Of a stretch of DNA of 64,000 nucleotides, positions 46,911 to 56,525 are shown in pieces. The notes under the pieces are model-generated. The model had not been told where the DNA came from. It did no database searches and was given only the letters and a program-made list of their open reading frames with translations. This DNA comes from Photobacterium sanctipauli (GTDB lineage Bacteria; Pseudomonadota; Gammaproteobacteria; Enterobacterales; Vibrionaceae): assembly GCF_003026495.1 (NCBI RefSeq), contig NZ_PYMA01000017.1, forward strand, positions 1 through 64,000, in the 5' to 3' direction. The position numbers and the translations under genes were made by a program. Position 1 is the stretch's first letter. Each line of letters begins with the position of its first letter.

Positions 46911-48610
46911 TAGCTTTTCTCCGGCTGTAGTGTCGGCCCGGGTAAATTGAGTGCCGAATCAATCACCATCAGGGTTCGAGGACCGGCAATGCCATCCACG
47001 GTTAAATCCTGCGCCCGCTGGAAACGCCTAAGCTTATCCAGCAACTCTTGCTCAAAGGTATCTTTCGCGCCCGATGGCAGCCCCAGCAACGCACTGAGCT
47101 GGTTATCCAGCCAGCGCACCCTTGGCCCCTGCTGGCCATAGCGAATAGCCGTCTTATCCCCAAGCGGCGGGCGCCACAGCAAGGTATATCCTCCCTGCCA
47201 ACGCAGATCAAGCCAATCGCGGCTTACTTCGATACGCTCTCCGGCCAAAAGCAATTGCACCTCCGTCCGGCCGATGGCGTAGATCACGGCAAAGTACTCC
47301 TGCCCCTGAGGTTCAGTCAGGCTAACCAATGCCGGACGATTGATAAGGCCAAGCTGCTCCAGGCTCCCCTTGCCTTCAAAGCAGGTTAGCTGGATCAATG
47401 CACCGCTGGCACAGTTGGCTTGGTTTAGCTGGGTATCATAGCCCCACAACTGGTATAGCGTCTGCATGGCACGGCGCTCAGATGCGGCTAGTTGGATCCG
47501 TTGCAGCCAGTTGGCCTCAGCTTGTTGCGCCGTTGTCTGAGCAACAGCCGGGGATGTTTGAACAGGCTGTGGTTGTACGGTATTGCTCTGTTGCGACTGG
47601 GTCGGCTCAGGCACTGCAGGCGCCTCGTTAGGCTGCGCTTGCAGCGCAGTTTGAGTACTCGTCTCTGTCTTGGCCGGGAACATGCCTTGCCAATAGGCGG
47701 CACCGGCTGCAAGGGCGATACCGGCGGCTAGGGCAACCAGTGGATTCAGGTTCCGGGGTTTATTGGCCAAGGCCGCACTTGCGGCGCTGCCAGCCACAGG
47801 CACTTGCCAGCTCATTACCTCATGGCAAGCTTGGCCGACCATGTCCTTGCTGATCTGATGGCTGGAGTGTTGGTAGCCCAACTGCATGGATTTATCACAC
47901 ACCAGGTTTATCAAGCGCGGGATCCCGCCGGTTGCCTTGGCAATCTGCTTGGTCTGCGCTGCCGAGAAGACTTGATGCAGGCAATCCACCGCCCGCAAGC
48001 GATAGTTGATATATTCGTTGACCTCTTCTTCGGTCAGCGGCAACAAGTGGTAACGCGAGGTGATACGCTGCGCCAACTGGCGTAGCCTATCTTGCTGGAG
48101 CAATTGCTGTAGCTCCGGCTGGCCAACCAACACCACTTTCAGCAACTTCACGCTGTCGGTTTCCAGGTTGGTCAGCAAACGCAACTGCTCCATCACATCC
48201 GGCATCAGGTGCTGGGCTTCATCGATCAGCAACAGCGTCTGTTTCCCTTGGCTATGGTTGGCCATTAGGTGCTGATAGATAGCATCGGTCAATACTTTCA
48301 AGCTTGCTTCGGCGGGGTATTCGATAGCCAGCTCGTCGCACAGGCTAGCCAGCAAGTCGTGGGTCGATAGCGAGGGGTTTAAAATGACCGCTACCTGGGT
48401 TTCCTGGGGAAGCCGGGCGATCAGCGCCCTTAACACCGTCGTTTTACCCGTTCCAACTTCCCCGGTAAGCAAGCCGAACCCACCGCCGCCACTCAGGCTG
48501 GCCAGCATATGGGTCAATGCTTCCCGGTGGCGCTCACTGAGATAAAGGAAACGCGCGCTAGGCACAATTGAAAACGGCGGCTCCGTAATACCAAAAAAGT
48601 CCTTGTACAT
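46910..48610 (-). CDS. gspA: general secretion pathway protein A (ExeA-type ATPase)
   Basis: 566 residues. AAA ATPase (about 1-270): Walker A GEVGTGKT (about 49-56), Walker B LLIDEAQHL. A membrane segment near 290-310, a Pro/Gln linker, and a C-terminal peptidoglycan-binding domain (LRRFQRAQDLTVDGIAGPRTL). GspAB/ExeAB remodels or spans the cell wall to place the GspD secretin. Start ATG 48610, opening MYKDFFGI; five further codons lie upstream. First gene of gspA-gspB. Confidence 0.92.
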   Translation of the reverse strand: MYKDFFGITEPPFSIVPSARFLYLSERHREALTHMLASLSGGGGFGLLTGEVGTGKTTVLRALIARLPQETQVAVILNPSLSTHDLLASLCDELAIEYPAEASLKVLTDAIYQHLMANHSQGKQTLLLIDEAQHLMPDVMEQLRLLTNLETDSVKLLKVVLVGQPELQQLLQQDRLRQLAQRITSRYHLLPLTEEEVNEYINYRLRAVDCLHQVFSAAQTKQIAKATGGIPRLINLVCDKSMQLGYQHSSHQISKDMVGQACHEVMSWQVPVAGSAASAALANKPRNLNPLVALAAGIALAAGAAYWQGMFPAKTETSTQTALQAQPNEAPAVPEPTQSQQSNTVQPQPVQTSPAVAQTTAQQAEANWLQRIQLAASERRAMQTLYQLWGYDTQLNQANCASGALIQLTCFEGKGSLEQLGLINRPALVSLTEPQGQEYFAVIYAIGRTEVQLLLAGERIEVSRDWLDLRWQGGYTLLWRPPLGDKTAIRYGQQGPRVRWLDNQLSALLGLPSGAKDTFEQELLDKLRRFQRAQDLTVDGIAGPRTLMVIDSALNLPGPTLQPEKS

Positions 48611-48796
48611 ACCGGTCTGTCCCACAATGTGCTGAAGCTAAAAGAAAGGAAGGCGCTAAATTACCTTTCCTCCGAACAAATGTATACCTCGACTCCCCCA
48701 ACAATAACAATTACCAGCATCGGGTTCGTCTTAATTATCCAATTTGATATAATTCTTGCACAAAAGTAAGCAAAACCAGCAAAAAAGGTGAAGAGA

Positions 48797-50023
48797 TTGC
48801 AGACATTTTTAGTCGGCGGAGCCGTTCGTGATGCCCTACTCGGACTTGCGGTCAAAGACAAAGACTGGGTGGTTGTGGGCTCAACCCCGCAAGAAATGCT
48901 CGACCAAGGGTATGCCCAAGTGGGCAGTGATTTCCCTGTCTTCCTTCACCCCAAAACAAAGCAGGAACACGCCCTAGCCCGTACCGAACGTAAATCGGGC
49001 CAAGGCTATACCGGATTTACTTGCTACTCGGCCCCGGATGTCACCCTCGAAGAGGATTTGCTCCGCCGGGATCTGACCATCAACGCCATCGCCCAAGCCG
49101 ATGACGGGAGCTTGATTGACCCCTATGGCGGGCAGAGCGATCTCGAACAACGCCTGCTGCGCCATGTCTCACCGGCTTTTGTCGAAGATCCGCTCCGCGT
49201 ATTACGCGTCGCCCGCTTTGCTTCGCGCTTTGCCCATCTCGGCTTTACCGTGGCACCGGAAACCATGGCGCTGATGCAAGAAATGGTGGTGGCCGGCGAA
49301 CTCGCCGCCCTTACCCCGGAGCGGGTATGGATTGAGTGGGAAAAATCCCTGCACAGCCCAAACCCAGAAGTATTTCTAAAAGTACTGCGCCAGAGCGGGG
49401 CGCTTGCCGTGATCCTGCCCGAGATCCACAAACTCTTTGGCGTACCGCAACCGGAAAAGTGGCACCCTGAGATCGACTGCGGTATCCATACCCTACTCGT
49501 CGCCGAGCAAGCCGCCCAATTATCCGATGATACTGTGATCCGTTTTACCGCCCAAGTGCATGATCTGGGCAAGGCGTTAACCCCGCCCGAAGAGTGGCCG
49601 AGCCATAAGATGCACTGCCAAACCGGCCTGGCGGCTATCAAGGGCGTTTGCCAACGCTTGCGCGTCCCCAACGATTACCGCGACACCGCACTGATGGTGT
49701 GCGCCCAGCATACCAAGATCCACCATGCTGCCGAGCTGCGACCAGCAACATTTATCGATATCTTTAATCAAATCGATGCTTGGCGAAAACCGGAGCGTGT
49801 CAAACAACTGGCGATATGCTGCCGTGCCGATGTGAGAGGCCGCACCGGGTTTGAAAATGATCCCTACCCCCAGGCTGATATCTTATTGGGCGCCTTCGAT
49901 GCCGCCCAATCGGTGGCGGTTAAGCCGATAGTCGAGGCTGGGTATAAAGGGAAGGAAATCAAGGAGCAACTGGCCATCCGCCGCACCGAGGCGGTCAAGC
50001 ACGCCCTTTCGACCTTGCGCTAA
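48797..50023 (+). CDS. cca: CCA-adding tRNA nucleotidyltransferase
   Basis: 408 residues. Adds or repairs CCA ends of tRNA without template. Class II signature [11 protein letters not shown] near the N-terminus, metal motif KDKDWVVVG (Asp-x-Asp), [10 protein letters not shown], then an HD domain (HDLGK, about 252). I chose TTG 48797, giving [12 protein letters not shown] as in vibrio Cca; a GTG nine bases upstream is in frame but overlaps the AAGGTG ribosome site. Confidence 0.95.
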   Translation: MQTFLVGGAVRDALLGLAVKDKDWVVVGSTPQEMLDQGYAQVGSDFPVFLHPKTKQEHALARTERKSGQGYTGFTCYSAPDVTLEEDLLRRDLTINAIAQADDGSLIDPYGGQSDLEQRLLRHVSPAFVEDPLRVLRVARFASRFAHLGFTVAPETMALMQEMVVAGELAALTPERVWIEWEKSLHSPNPEVFLKVLRQSGALAVILPEIHKLFGVPQPEKWHPEIDCGIHTLLVAEQAAQLSDDTVIRFTAQVHDLGKALTPPEEWPSHKMHCQTGLAAIKGVCQRLRVPNDYRDTALMVCAQHTKIHHAAELRPATFIDIFNQIDAWRKPERVKQLAICCRADVRGRTGFENDPYPQADILLGAFDAAQSVAVKPIVEAGYKGKEIKEQLAIRRTEAVKHALSTLR

Positions 50024-50046
50024 CCCGTCACCGGCCCATCGAATAC

Positions 50047-50076
50047 AAAAAAGCCCAGCACGTTGCTGGGCTTTCT
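50047..50076. terminator. bidirectional terminator between cca and uppP
   Basis: AAAAAGCCCAGCA, CGT, TGCTGGGCTTTCTT; serves both convergent genes. Confidence 0.85.
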
Positions 50077-50101
50077 TATGTTTTGGCTTGCTCGCGTGGC
50101 A

Positions 50102-50905
50102 TTACTGGCTCAGCAGGAAGGCAATCAAGCCCACGCCAAGCAACAGGCGGTAAATCACAAACGGCAGCATGCCCAAGCGCGTCACCAGCTTCAAGAAAAC
50201 GTGGATACAGGCATAGGCGCTGACAAACGATACGGCCAAGCCAATGGCCAAGGCATCGAACTGGATCGGCGCGCCGCTTGATACTAGCTTCAGGCTTAAG
50301 TACCCACCCGCCAGCAAGATAATAGGAATCGACATCAAAAACGAAAAGCGGGCTGCCGCTTCGCGGGTAAACCCTAGGTACAGCGCTGCCGTCATAGTGG
50401 CACCAGAGCGCGAGGTACCCGGGATCATTGCCGCCGCTTGTGCCAAGCCAATAAACAGCGAACGCTTCCAGTCAGCCTGATATTCATCATCTTGCTGGGT
50501 GGCGCGCGAGTCGACCCACCATAGCAGCAAGCCAAAGAAAATGGTTGTCGCCGCAATCACCCACGCCGAGCGCAGGTAAATTTCAATGATGTCCTTCATG
50601 AACAACCCGAAGATACAGGCCGGGATTGTCGCCAGGGCTATCATCCACGCCAGTTTTGATTCCGCGCTATGCTGCTTCTTGAAAATCGACGCGACCCACG
50701 CCGACAGCAAGACAACGACTTCCTTGCGGAAGTAGCCTATAACCGCAGCCAGCGTGCCGACGTGCACGGCAACATCAAACGCCAAGCCCTGATCGTCCCA
50801 CCCCAAGATCGCCGATGGCAATATCAGGTGGGCAGAACTTGAGATCGGTAAAAACTCAGTCAACCCCTGGATCAGGGCCAACACAAATGCTTCGAAGTGA
50901 CTCAT
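50102..50905 (-). CDS. uppP: undecaprenyl-diphosphate phosphatase
   Basis: 267 residues, BacA family. Dephosphorylates undecaprenyl pyrophosphate to recycle the lipid carrier of peptidoglycan and LPS; gives bacitracin tolerance. About eight membrane segments; motifs [13 protein letters not shown] (about 15-27) and GTSRSGAT (about 168-175). Start ATG 50905 follows AGGGAAG; its 5' end sits just after the folK stop. Confidence 0.96.
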   Translation of the reverse strand: MSHFEAFVLALIQGLTEFLPISSSAHLILPSAILGWDDQGLAFDVAVHVGTLAAVIGYFRKEVVVLLSAWVASIFKKQHSAESKLAWMIALATIPACIFGLFMKDIIEIYLRSAWVIAATTIFFGLLLWWVDSRATQQDDEYQADWKRSLFIGLAQAAAMIPGTSRSGATMTAALYLGFTREAAARFSFLMSIPIILLAGGYLSLKLVSSGAPIQFDALAIGLAVSFVSAYACIHVFLKLVTRLGMLPFVIYRLLLGVGLIAFLLSQ

Positions 50906-50912
50906 AACTTCC

Positions 50913-51398
50913 CTAACAAACACAAAGCTCTACAGGCCAAAGAGCCTGAGAACGTTCAAATGACTGCCATAACTGGCGGACGGTGCGACCATCACCAGGG
51001 ATCACCCTGTCCGGGCACAGCTCCATCAACGGCAGTAAGACAAAAGCAAACTTATAGATATCAGCACGCGGCAAGCTAGGAGGCAACGCCTGCACCCGAT
51101 CCCCGAAGAGCAATATATCAAGGTCGAGGGTACGGCTTTGGTTCTTTTTCGCTTGTGGCGAGCGGCCATAGTCAAGCTCGAGCTGCTTCAGCGCCTGCTG
51201 CAGATTATCAAGCGACAGTGACGTTTTCATGGCAACCACACAGTTGTAGAAGTTCGGCCCCTCGAAACCGACAGGCTCTGCTTCATAAATGGTGGATAGT
51301 TGGAAATCCGTGCCTAGCTGCTTGAGCTCACTGACCGCGGCCTGAATATGATACTCACGTTCAATATTCGAGCCTAGGCTGATATAAACAGTGGTCAC
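50913..51398 (-). CDS. folK: HPPK, 6-hydroxymethyl-7,8-dihydropterin pyrophosphokinase
   Basis: 161 residues. Transfers pyrophosphate from ATP to hydroxymethyl-dihydropterin in folate synthesis. Opening [10 protein letters not shown], then PNFYNCVV and the metal motif [12 protein letters not shown] (about 89-100). GTG start overlaps the folB TGA (GTGA), so coupled. Upstream in-frame codons belong to folB in another frame. Confidence 0.93.
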   Translation of the reverse strand: MTTVYISLGSNIEREYHIQAAVSELKQLGTDFQLSTIYEAEPVGFEGPNFYNCVVAMKTSLSLDNLQQALKQLELDYGRSPQAKKNQSRTLDLDILLFGDRVQALPPSLPRADIYKFAFVLLPLMELCPDRVIPGDGRTVRQLWQSFERSQALWPVELCVC

Positions 51399-51748
51399 TT
51401 GCTGCCCCGGGCAATAACGACACCAACGCCGCGCGCGTTGGCAACGGCACCCGGCTTGGTGACTTTCACCTTGATCCATGGCACCGAAAAGCGCGTCATG
51501 ATCAGCTCAGCCACTTCCTCGGCAACACGCTCGACCAACAAAAAGCGGCCATTTTGAATATGGCTGGTTACCGCATCGCTAACCGCGGCATAGTCCAATG
51601 CATAGGCAACATCATCGCTTTTCGCTGCCGGACGGTTGTCATGTGCCATTTCCAAGTCAAGCACCAGTTTTTGCTTGATTTCCTGTTCCCAGTCATACAC
51701 CCCGATGGTGGCGATAACTTCAAGATGTTCGATAAATACTGAATCCAT
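51395..51748 (-). CDS. folB: dihydroneopterin aldolase
   Basis: 117 residues. Cleaves 7,8-dihydroneopterin to hydroxymethyl-dihydropterin and glycolaldehyde, one step before FolK. Contains GVYDWEQ (catalytic Glu) and ExxAEL-type helix with KVTKPGAV (catalytic Lys, about 98-105). Start ATG 51748; a TTG two codons upstream is less likely. First of folB-folK-uppP on the minus strand. Confidence 0.95.
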   Translation of the reverse strand: MDSVFIEHLEVIATIGVYDWEQEIKQKLVLDLEMAHDNRPAAKSDDVAYALDYAAVSDAVTSHIQNGRFLLVERVAEEVAELIMTRFSVPWIKVKVTKPGAVANARGVGVVIARGSK

Positions 51749-51962
51749 GTTCAATCGCTAATAATGTTAGAGGTCGGATACCTAATTTGAGCAAAAACGC
51801 GTATTATCAGGTCGTAATCGTCGATATACTATGACGTTGATTTCCAAGCTCATCATCTAACCGATGCGCTTTGGGCTTGCACTATACCATATGCAAGCCA
51901 AAGCTGAATCTCAGCATTTTGATTTTATCGACGGATCCTATCGCCAGCAGCGGGAACTTTGC

Positions 51963-52586
51963 ATGACGCCACTTGTTTTACTGATCATCATCGGGGCATA
52001 CCTACTGGGTTCGATTTCGAGCGCAGTCTTGATTTGCCGCCTGTATGGTCTGCCCGACCCGCGGGATGCAGGCTCAGGCAACCCGGGCGCCACCAATGTA
52101 CTGCGCATGGGCGGGCGAGGTGCCGCCGCTGCCGTGCTGATCTGCGATATTCTAAAAGGCATGCTCCCAGTCTGGCTGAGCTATTTTATCGGCGTAAACC
52201 CGTTCATGCTCGGCTTCATCGGTATTGCCGCCTGCCTAGGCCATATCTACCCGCTTTTCTTCCATTTCCGAGGCGGCAAAGGGGTGGCCACCGCACTGGG
52301 TGCGCTTGCGCCTATTGGCTGGGATCTTAGCGGTATGCTTATCGGTACTTGGTTATTAACCGTGTTGATCTGCGGCTACTCGTCACTGGGCTCGTTAATT
52401 ACCGCCCTGGCCGCGCCATTGTTTACTTGGTGGGTCAAGCCGGAATACACCATGCCGGTCTCGATGCTGTCTTGCCTTATCGTCTTTCGCCATCACGATA
52501 ATGTCAGACGACTGCTGGAAGGGAAGGAAAGTAAAATCTGGACCAAATTCCAGCGCAGAAACAAAACGGCCCCACCGCAAGAGTAG
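51963..52586 (+). CDS. plsY: glycerol-3-phosphate acyltransferase PlsY
   Basis: 207 residues, integral membrane. Transfers acyl from acyl-phosphate to glycerol-3-phosphate, first step of phospholipid synthesis. Family motifs [12 protein letters not shown] (about 37-48) and [11 protein letters not shown] (about 102-112). Start ATG 51963, at the first membrane segment; the frame is open for 33 codons upstream, but these are not membrane-like. Divergent from folB, convergent with tsaD. Confidence 0.94.
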   Translation: MTPLVLLIIIGAYLLGSISSAVLICRLYGLPDPRDAGSGNPGATNVLRMGGRGAAAAVLICDILKGMLPVWLSYFIGVNPFMLGFIGIAACLGHIYPLFFHFRGGKGVATALGALAPIGWDLSGMLIGTWLLTVLICGYSSLGSLITALAAPLFTWWVKPEYTMPVSMLSCLIVFRHHDNVRRLLEGKESKIWTKFQRRNKTAPPQE

Positions 52587-52609
52587 GGCCGCCAAAGCAC
52601 TCATCGATA

Positions 52610-53635
52610 TTACGACTCGGCATCAATAGGCTTGAGTTGGTCAATCGGCCAACGCGGGTGCGCCTTCACGCCCAAATCCATCGTTTCCTGGTTCTTCAAG
52701 CGCTGCATGCCCGCATAGGCAATCATCGCCCCGTTATCAGTACAGAACTCAGTACGCGGGTAGAACACCTCACCTTTAAGGCCTGTCATCAGCCTCTCTA
52801 GCTCTTGGCGCAGGTATTTATTCGCACTCACACCGCCGGCAATCACCAAGCGCTTGTAGCCTGTTTGCTTCAGTGCACGCTTACATTTGATAGCCAGGGT
52901 ATCGACCACCGCTTCCTGGAACGCAAATGCGATATCGGCACGGGTCTGGTCGTCATCGCCGTTATCGCGGATCGTATTGGCTGCAAAGGTTTTCAAGCCC
53001 GAAAAGCTGAAATCCAACCCCGGACGGTCTGTCATCGGGCGCGGGAACTTAAATCGCCCCTGGGTGCCGTTTTCGGCCAACCTCGACAACAATGGACCGC
53101 CTGGATAATCCAATCCCATGAGTTTGGCCGTTTTATCGAATGCCTCACCCGCGGCATCATCGATAGACTCACCCAGGATTTCGTATTCGCCAATGCCCTT
53201 CACGTCCACCATCATGGTATGGCCGCCAGAGACCAGCAAGGCCACGAACGGGAATGCCGGGGGATTGTCTTCCAGCATCGGTGCCAGTAGGTGGCCTTCC
53301 ATATGGTGTACCGCCACCGCAGGCAGGTTCCAAGCGTAGGCCAAGCTACGGCCAATGGTTGCGCCAACCAACAGCGCCCCCACCAACCCGGGGCCGGCGG
53401 TATAAGCCACACCATCCAGATCTTCATGGGTTAGGCCAGCATCGGCCAATGCCGCCTTGATCAACGGAATGGTTTTTTTTACATGGTCGCGAGATGCCAG
53501 CTCAGGCACCACACCACCGTAATCTGCATGCAGTTTTACCTGGCTGTAAAGCTCATGTGCCAAAAGGCCTTTTTCATCATCGAAAATAGCCACGCCTGTT
53601 TCGTCACAGGAGGTTTCGATGCCCAGTATACGCAT
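52610..53635 (-). CDS. tsaD: tRNA threonylcarbamoyladenosine transferase TsaD
   Basis: 341 residues, Kae1/Qri7 family. With TsaB and TsaE it puts threonylcarbamoyl on A37 of ANN-decoding tRNAs. Metal-binding HHMEGH (about 110-115), ATP motif VSGGHTM (about 134-140), IAGGVSANK (about 269-277). ATG 53635 follows GAGG; upstream in-frame start at 53668 lacks a site. Divergent from rpsU. Confidence 0.97.
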   Translation of the reverse strand: MRILGIETSCDETGVAIFDDEKGLLAHELYSQVKLHADYGGVVPELASRDHVKKTIPLIKAALADAGLTHEDLDGVAYTAGPGLVGALLVGATIGRSLAYAWNLPAVAVHHMEGHLLAPMLEDNPPAFPFVALLVSGGHTMMVDVKGIGEYEILGESIDDAAGEAFDKTAKLMGLDYPGGPLLSRLAENGTQGRFKFPRPMTDRPGLDFSFSGLKTFAANTIRDNGDDDQTRADIAFAFQEAVVDTLAIKCKRALKQTGYKRLVIAGGVSANKYLRQELERLMTGLKGEVFYPRTEFCTDNGAMIAYAGMQRLKNQETMDLGVKAHPRWPIDQLKPIDAES

Positions 53636-53715
53636 AACAACCTCTATACTTATGGTAATTGAGGGCAATACTACCGCCCTTGACAGAAATTAACCAGTTC
53701 GGGGTTGCAGAATGC

Positions 53716-53745
53716 TTTACAAATGCCCCCAGATCAGATTAGAAT
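53716..53745 (+). promoter_or_regulatory. promoter of the rpsU-dnaG-rpoD operon
   Basis: TTTACA (53716-53721), 18-base spacer, TAGAAT (53740-53745). The leader carries an inverted repeat, GCTGAC (53765-53770) with GTCAGC (53783-53788). No clear LexA box was found, unlike E. coli. Confidence 0.55.
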
Positions 53746-53819
53746 TTCGCACCATTTTTAATCAGCTGACACTTTATTGAACGTCAGCGTTAACCGAATC
53801 ACTCTGAGGTGAGTATTAC

Positions 53820-54035
53820 ATGCCAGTAATCAAAGTACGTGAAAACGAACCGTTTGACGTAGCACTACGTCGTTTTAAGCGCTCTTGCGAAAAAGCAGGT
53901 ATCCTTTCTGAAGTACGTCGTCGTGAGCACTTCGAAAAGCCAACTACTGTACGTAAGCGCGCTAAAGCAGCGGCAGTTAAGCGTCACCTGAAGAAATTGG
54001 CTCGCGAAAACGCGCGTCGCGTTCGTCTGTACTAA
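53820..54035 (+). CDS. rpsU: 30S ribosomal protein S21
   Basis: 71 residues, very basic, with the family start [24 protein letters not shown] pattern and [18 protein letters not shown] end. S21 helps initiation by the 30S subunit. First gene of the macromolecular synthesis operon; ribosome site TGAGGTGAG. Length as in E. coli. Confidence 0.98.
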   Translation: MPVIKVRENEPFDVALRRFKRSCEKAGILSEVRRREHFEKPTTVRKRAKAAAVKRHLKKLARENARRVRLY

Positions 54036-54062
54036 TCTAGCGATTAACAGAAGGAACGTGTT

Positions 54063-54506
54063 ATGACTCTGATTGAATGTCTAAAAGACGAACAAAAAGC
54101 GGCAATGAAGGCGAAAGACAAACCTCGCCTTGGTACTATTCGCTTGGTAATGGCTGCGATCAAACAGCGTGAAGTCGATGAAAAGATTACTCTTTCTGAA
54201 GACGACGTGATTGCAGTACTCACCAAGATGGTTAAGCAACGTCGCGACTCAGTAGCTCAATATGAAGCTGCCGGTCGTCAAGATCTTGCCGATGCCGAGC
54301 TTGCTGAAATCGCCGTACTGGAAGACTTCATGCCTCAGCCACTGACCGACGACGAAGTCGCTGCGTTATTGGATGAAGCGATTGCAGCAACCGGTGCTGC
54401 CAGCATGCAAGACATGGGCAAACTGATGGGCGTGCTTAAGCCGCAAATTCAGGGTCGTGCCGATATGGGTAAAGTTAGCCAATTGGTGAAAGCCAAGCTA
54501 GGTTAA
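54063..54506 (+). CDS. yqeY: GatB/YqeY domain protein
   Basis: 147 residues, helical. Related to the C-terminal domain of GatB, the tRNA-dependent amidotransferase subunit; free-standing role unknown, possibly tRNA or amidation related. Contains DEKITLSEDDVIAVL and DMGKLMGVLKP. Lies between rpsU and dnaG, common in vibrios, with ribosome site AGAAGGAACG. A terminator follows. Confidence 0.92.
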   Translation: MTLIECLKDEQKAAMKAKDKPRLGTIRLVMAAIKQREVDEKITLSEDDVIAVLTKMVKQRRDSVAQYEAAGRQDLADAELAEIAVLEDFMPQPLTDDEVAALLDEAIAATGAASMQDMGKLMGVLKPQIQGRADMGKVSQLVKAKLG

Positions 54507-54524
54507 TCCCAGCCCAAATTCTGC

Positions 54525-54564
54525 AACAAGCCGTGCTATCCTTTCCGGAATGCGCGGCTTGTTT
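54525..54564 (+). terminator. terminator or attenuator between yqeY and dnaG
   Basis: AACAAGCCGTG pairs with CGCGGCTTGTT (about ten pairs, one G-U) around an 18-base loop, then TGTATT. Corresponds to the internal terminator known between rpsU and dnaG in E. coli; it should lower primase relative to S21. Confidence 0.6.
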
Positions 54565-54672
54565 GTATTATGCGGTTTCACTTTTTCGCATACATCAAAT
54601 CAAAGGGTTATGGTTTATGATAGCCTTTCGATTTGATCACCACCTTCACCGACTCTCAGGTAACACTTCTTT

Positions 54673-56433
54673 ATGGCAGGAAAAATCCCCCGTTCATTTA
54701 TCGATGATCTGATCTCACGACATGACATCGTTGATATTGTTGACGCTCGGGTGAAACTGAAAAAGCAAGGCAAGAACTTTGGTGCCTGCTGCCCATTCCA
54801 TAATGAAAAGACCCCTTCTTTTTCTGTCAGCCAGGAAAAACAGTTCTACCACTGCTTCGGCTGTGGTGCCCACGGCAACGTGCTTGATTTCGTGATGGAA
54901 TTCGACCGGTTGGAATTCGTCGAGGCCATCGACGAATTGGCCTCGCAACTTGGCCTTGAAGTCCCAAGGGAGCAAGGGAGTGGAGGCGGCCAGCCCGTAG
55001 CACGCTCGAAAGAGAAGCTTGGCCTTTATGAGGTGATGGGGCAAATATCCCAGTTCTACCAATCCCAGCTGCGCACCCAAGAAGGCAAGGTGGCCATTGA
55101 TTACCTCAAAGATCGTGGCCTATCGGGTGAAGTGGTGAAAAAATTCGGGATTGGCTTTGTTCCCGACCAGTGGGACCAAGTCCGAAACCGGTTTGGCCGT
55201 GACATGGAAGCCCAAAAGGGGCTAGTCACCGCCGGCATGCTGATCGAAAACGACAACGGACGCCGCTACGACCGCTTCCGGGGCCGGGTCATGTTCCCAA
55301 TCCATGACCGCCGGGGCCGGGTTATCGGGTTTGGTGGCCGCGTGCTTGGCGACGGTACCCCCAAGTACCTCAACTCGCCGGAAACCCCGATTTTCCACAA
55401 GGGCCGCGAACTATACGGCCTATACGAAGTCCTGCAAGCCCATCGCGAGCCAGAAAAACTCCTGGTGGTTGAAGGCTATATGGATGTCGTGGCGCTGGCA
55501 CAGTTTGGCGTCGACTACGCTGTTGCTTCGCTGGGCACCTCCACCACAGGCGATCACATCCAAATGATGTTCCGCCAAACCGGTACGGTCGTCTGCTGCT
55601 ACGATGGCGATAGGGCGGGTCGCGATGCGGCATGGCGCGCCATGGAGCAAGCCCTGCCCTACCTCAACGACGGCCGCCAGCTGAAGTTCATGTTCTTGCC
55701 CGACGGCGAAGATCCCGATACCTACATTCGCCAATACGGCAAAGAAGGGTTTGAGCAGCAAGTCAACGAGGCCATGACCCTATCCGATTTCATGTTCACC
55801 ACCTTGCTACAGCAGGTGGATACCACCAGTAACGAAGGGAAGGCCAAGCTCAGTACGCTGGCGGTTCCGCTTATTGATAAAGTCCCTGGTGGTACTTTGC
55901 GTCTATATTTACGTGAGATGCTTGGCAAAAAACTGGGATTACCTGACGAGGCCCAATTACAGCAACTAATCTCAAAGCAAGGCAAAGAAGAGCCCAAGCG
56001 AGCCGGGCAACCGGAAATCAAGCGAACGCCAATGCGTGAGGTTATCGCCCTGCTGATCCAAAACCCGCATTTTGTAAACAGCCTCGAATTTGATATGGCG
56101 GCATTTGAGGGGATAGATGTCGCGGGATTAAATTTATTGTTATCAATAGTTGAAAAGTGTAGGGCGAATCCCCATATCACTACAGGCCAGTTACTAGAGG
56201 GCTGGCGAGGAAGCAATCAAGAGAGCACCATGGCCCGTTTGGCCGCTTGGGAGCTTCCCCTCGCAAAGGACGAGGACAATACTCTAGATGTATTTCTCGA
56301 CGCAATGGACAAAATCATTGATCAGTGCGTCAAACAACAAATAGAAAAGTTGCAGGCTAAATCGAGAACCGTCGGCTTATCAGTCGAAGAGAAGCGGGAG
56401 TTGCAGTTGTTGATACTCAACCGTCCCGGCTAG
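54673..56433 (+). CDS. dnaG: DNA primase
   Basis: 586 residues. Makes RNA primers for replication. N-terminal CHC2 zinc site (Cys/His in CCPFHNEKTPS and YHCFGCG, about 40-65), TOPRIM catalytic core with VVEGYMDVVAL (about 263-273) and YDGDRAG (about 307-313), and a C-terminal helicase-binding domain. Preceded by the internal terminator, as in E. coli. Confidence 0.97.
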   Translation: MAGKIPRSFIDDLISRHDIVDIVDARVKLKKQGKNFGACCPFHNEKTPSFSVSQEKQFYHCFGCGAHGNVLDFVMEFDRLEFVEAIDELASQLGLEVPREQGSGGGQPVARSKEKLGLYEVMGQISQFYQSQLRTQEGKVAIDYLKDRGLSGEVVKKFGIGFVPDQWDQVRNRFGRDMEAQKGLVTAGMLIENDNGRRYDRFRGRVMFPIHDRRGRVIGFGGRVLGDGTPKYLNSPETPIFHKGRELYGLYEVLQAHREPEKLLVVEGYMDVVALAQFGVDYAVASLGTSTTGDHIQMMFRQTGTVVCCYDGDRAGRDAAWRAMEQALPYLNDGRQLKFMFLPDGEDPDTYIRQYGKEGFEQQVNEAMTLSDFMFTTLLQQVDTTSNEGKAKLSTLAVPLIDKVPGGTLRLYLREMLGKKLGLPDEAQLQQLISKQGKEEPKRAGQPEIKRTPMREVIALLIQNPHFVNSLEFDMAAFEGIDVAGLNLLLSIVEKCRANPHITTGQLLEGWRGSNQESTMARLAAWELPLAKDEDNTLDVFLDAMDKIIDQCVKQQIEKLQAKSRTVGLSVEEKRELQLLILNRPG

Positions 56434-56525
56434 TAAGTAGTCATCAATTAAGAAATTTGTTATAATTATTGGTTTGCACATCTGCATACTACATTCTCAA
56501 TCAGACCCTAAGTTGGATATCGTCT

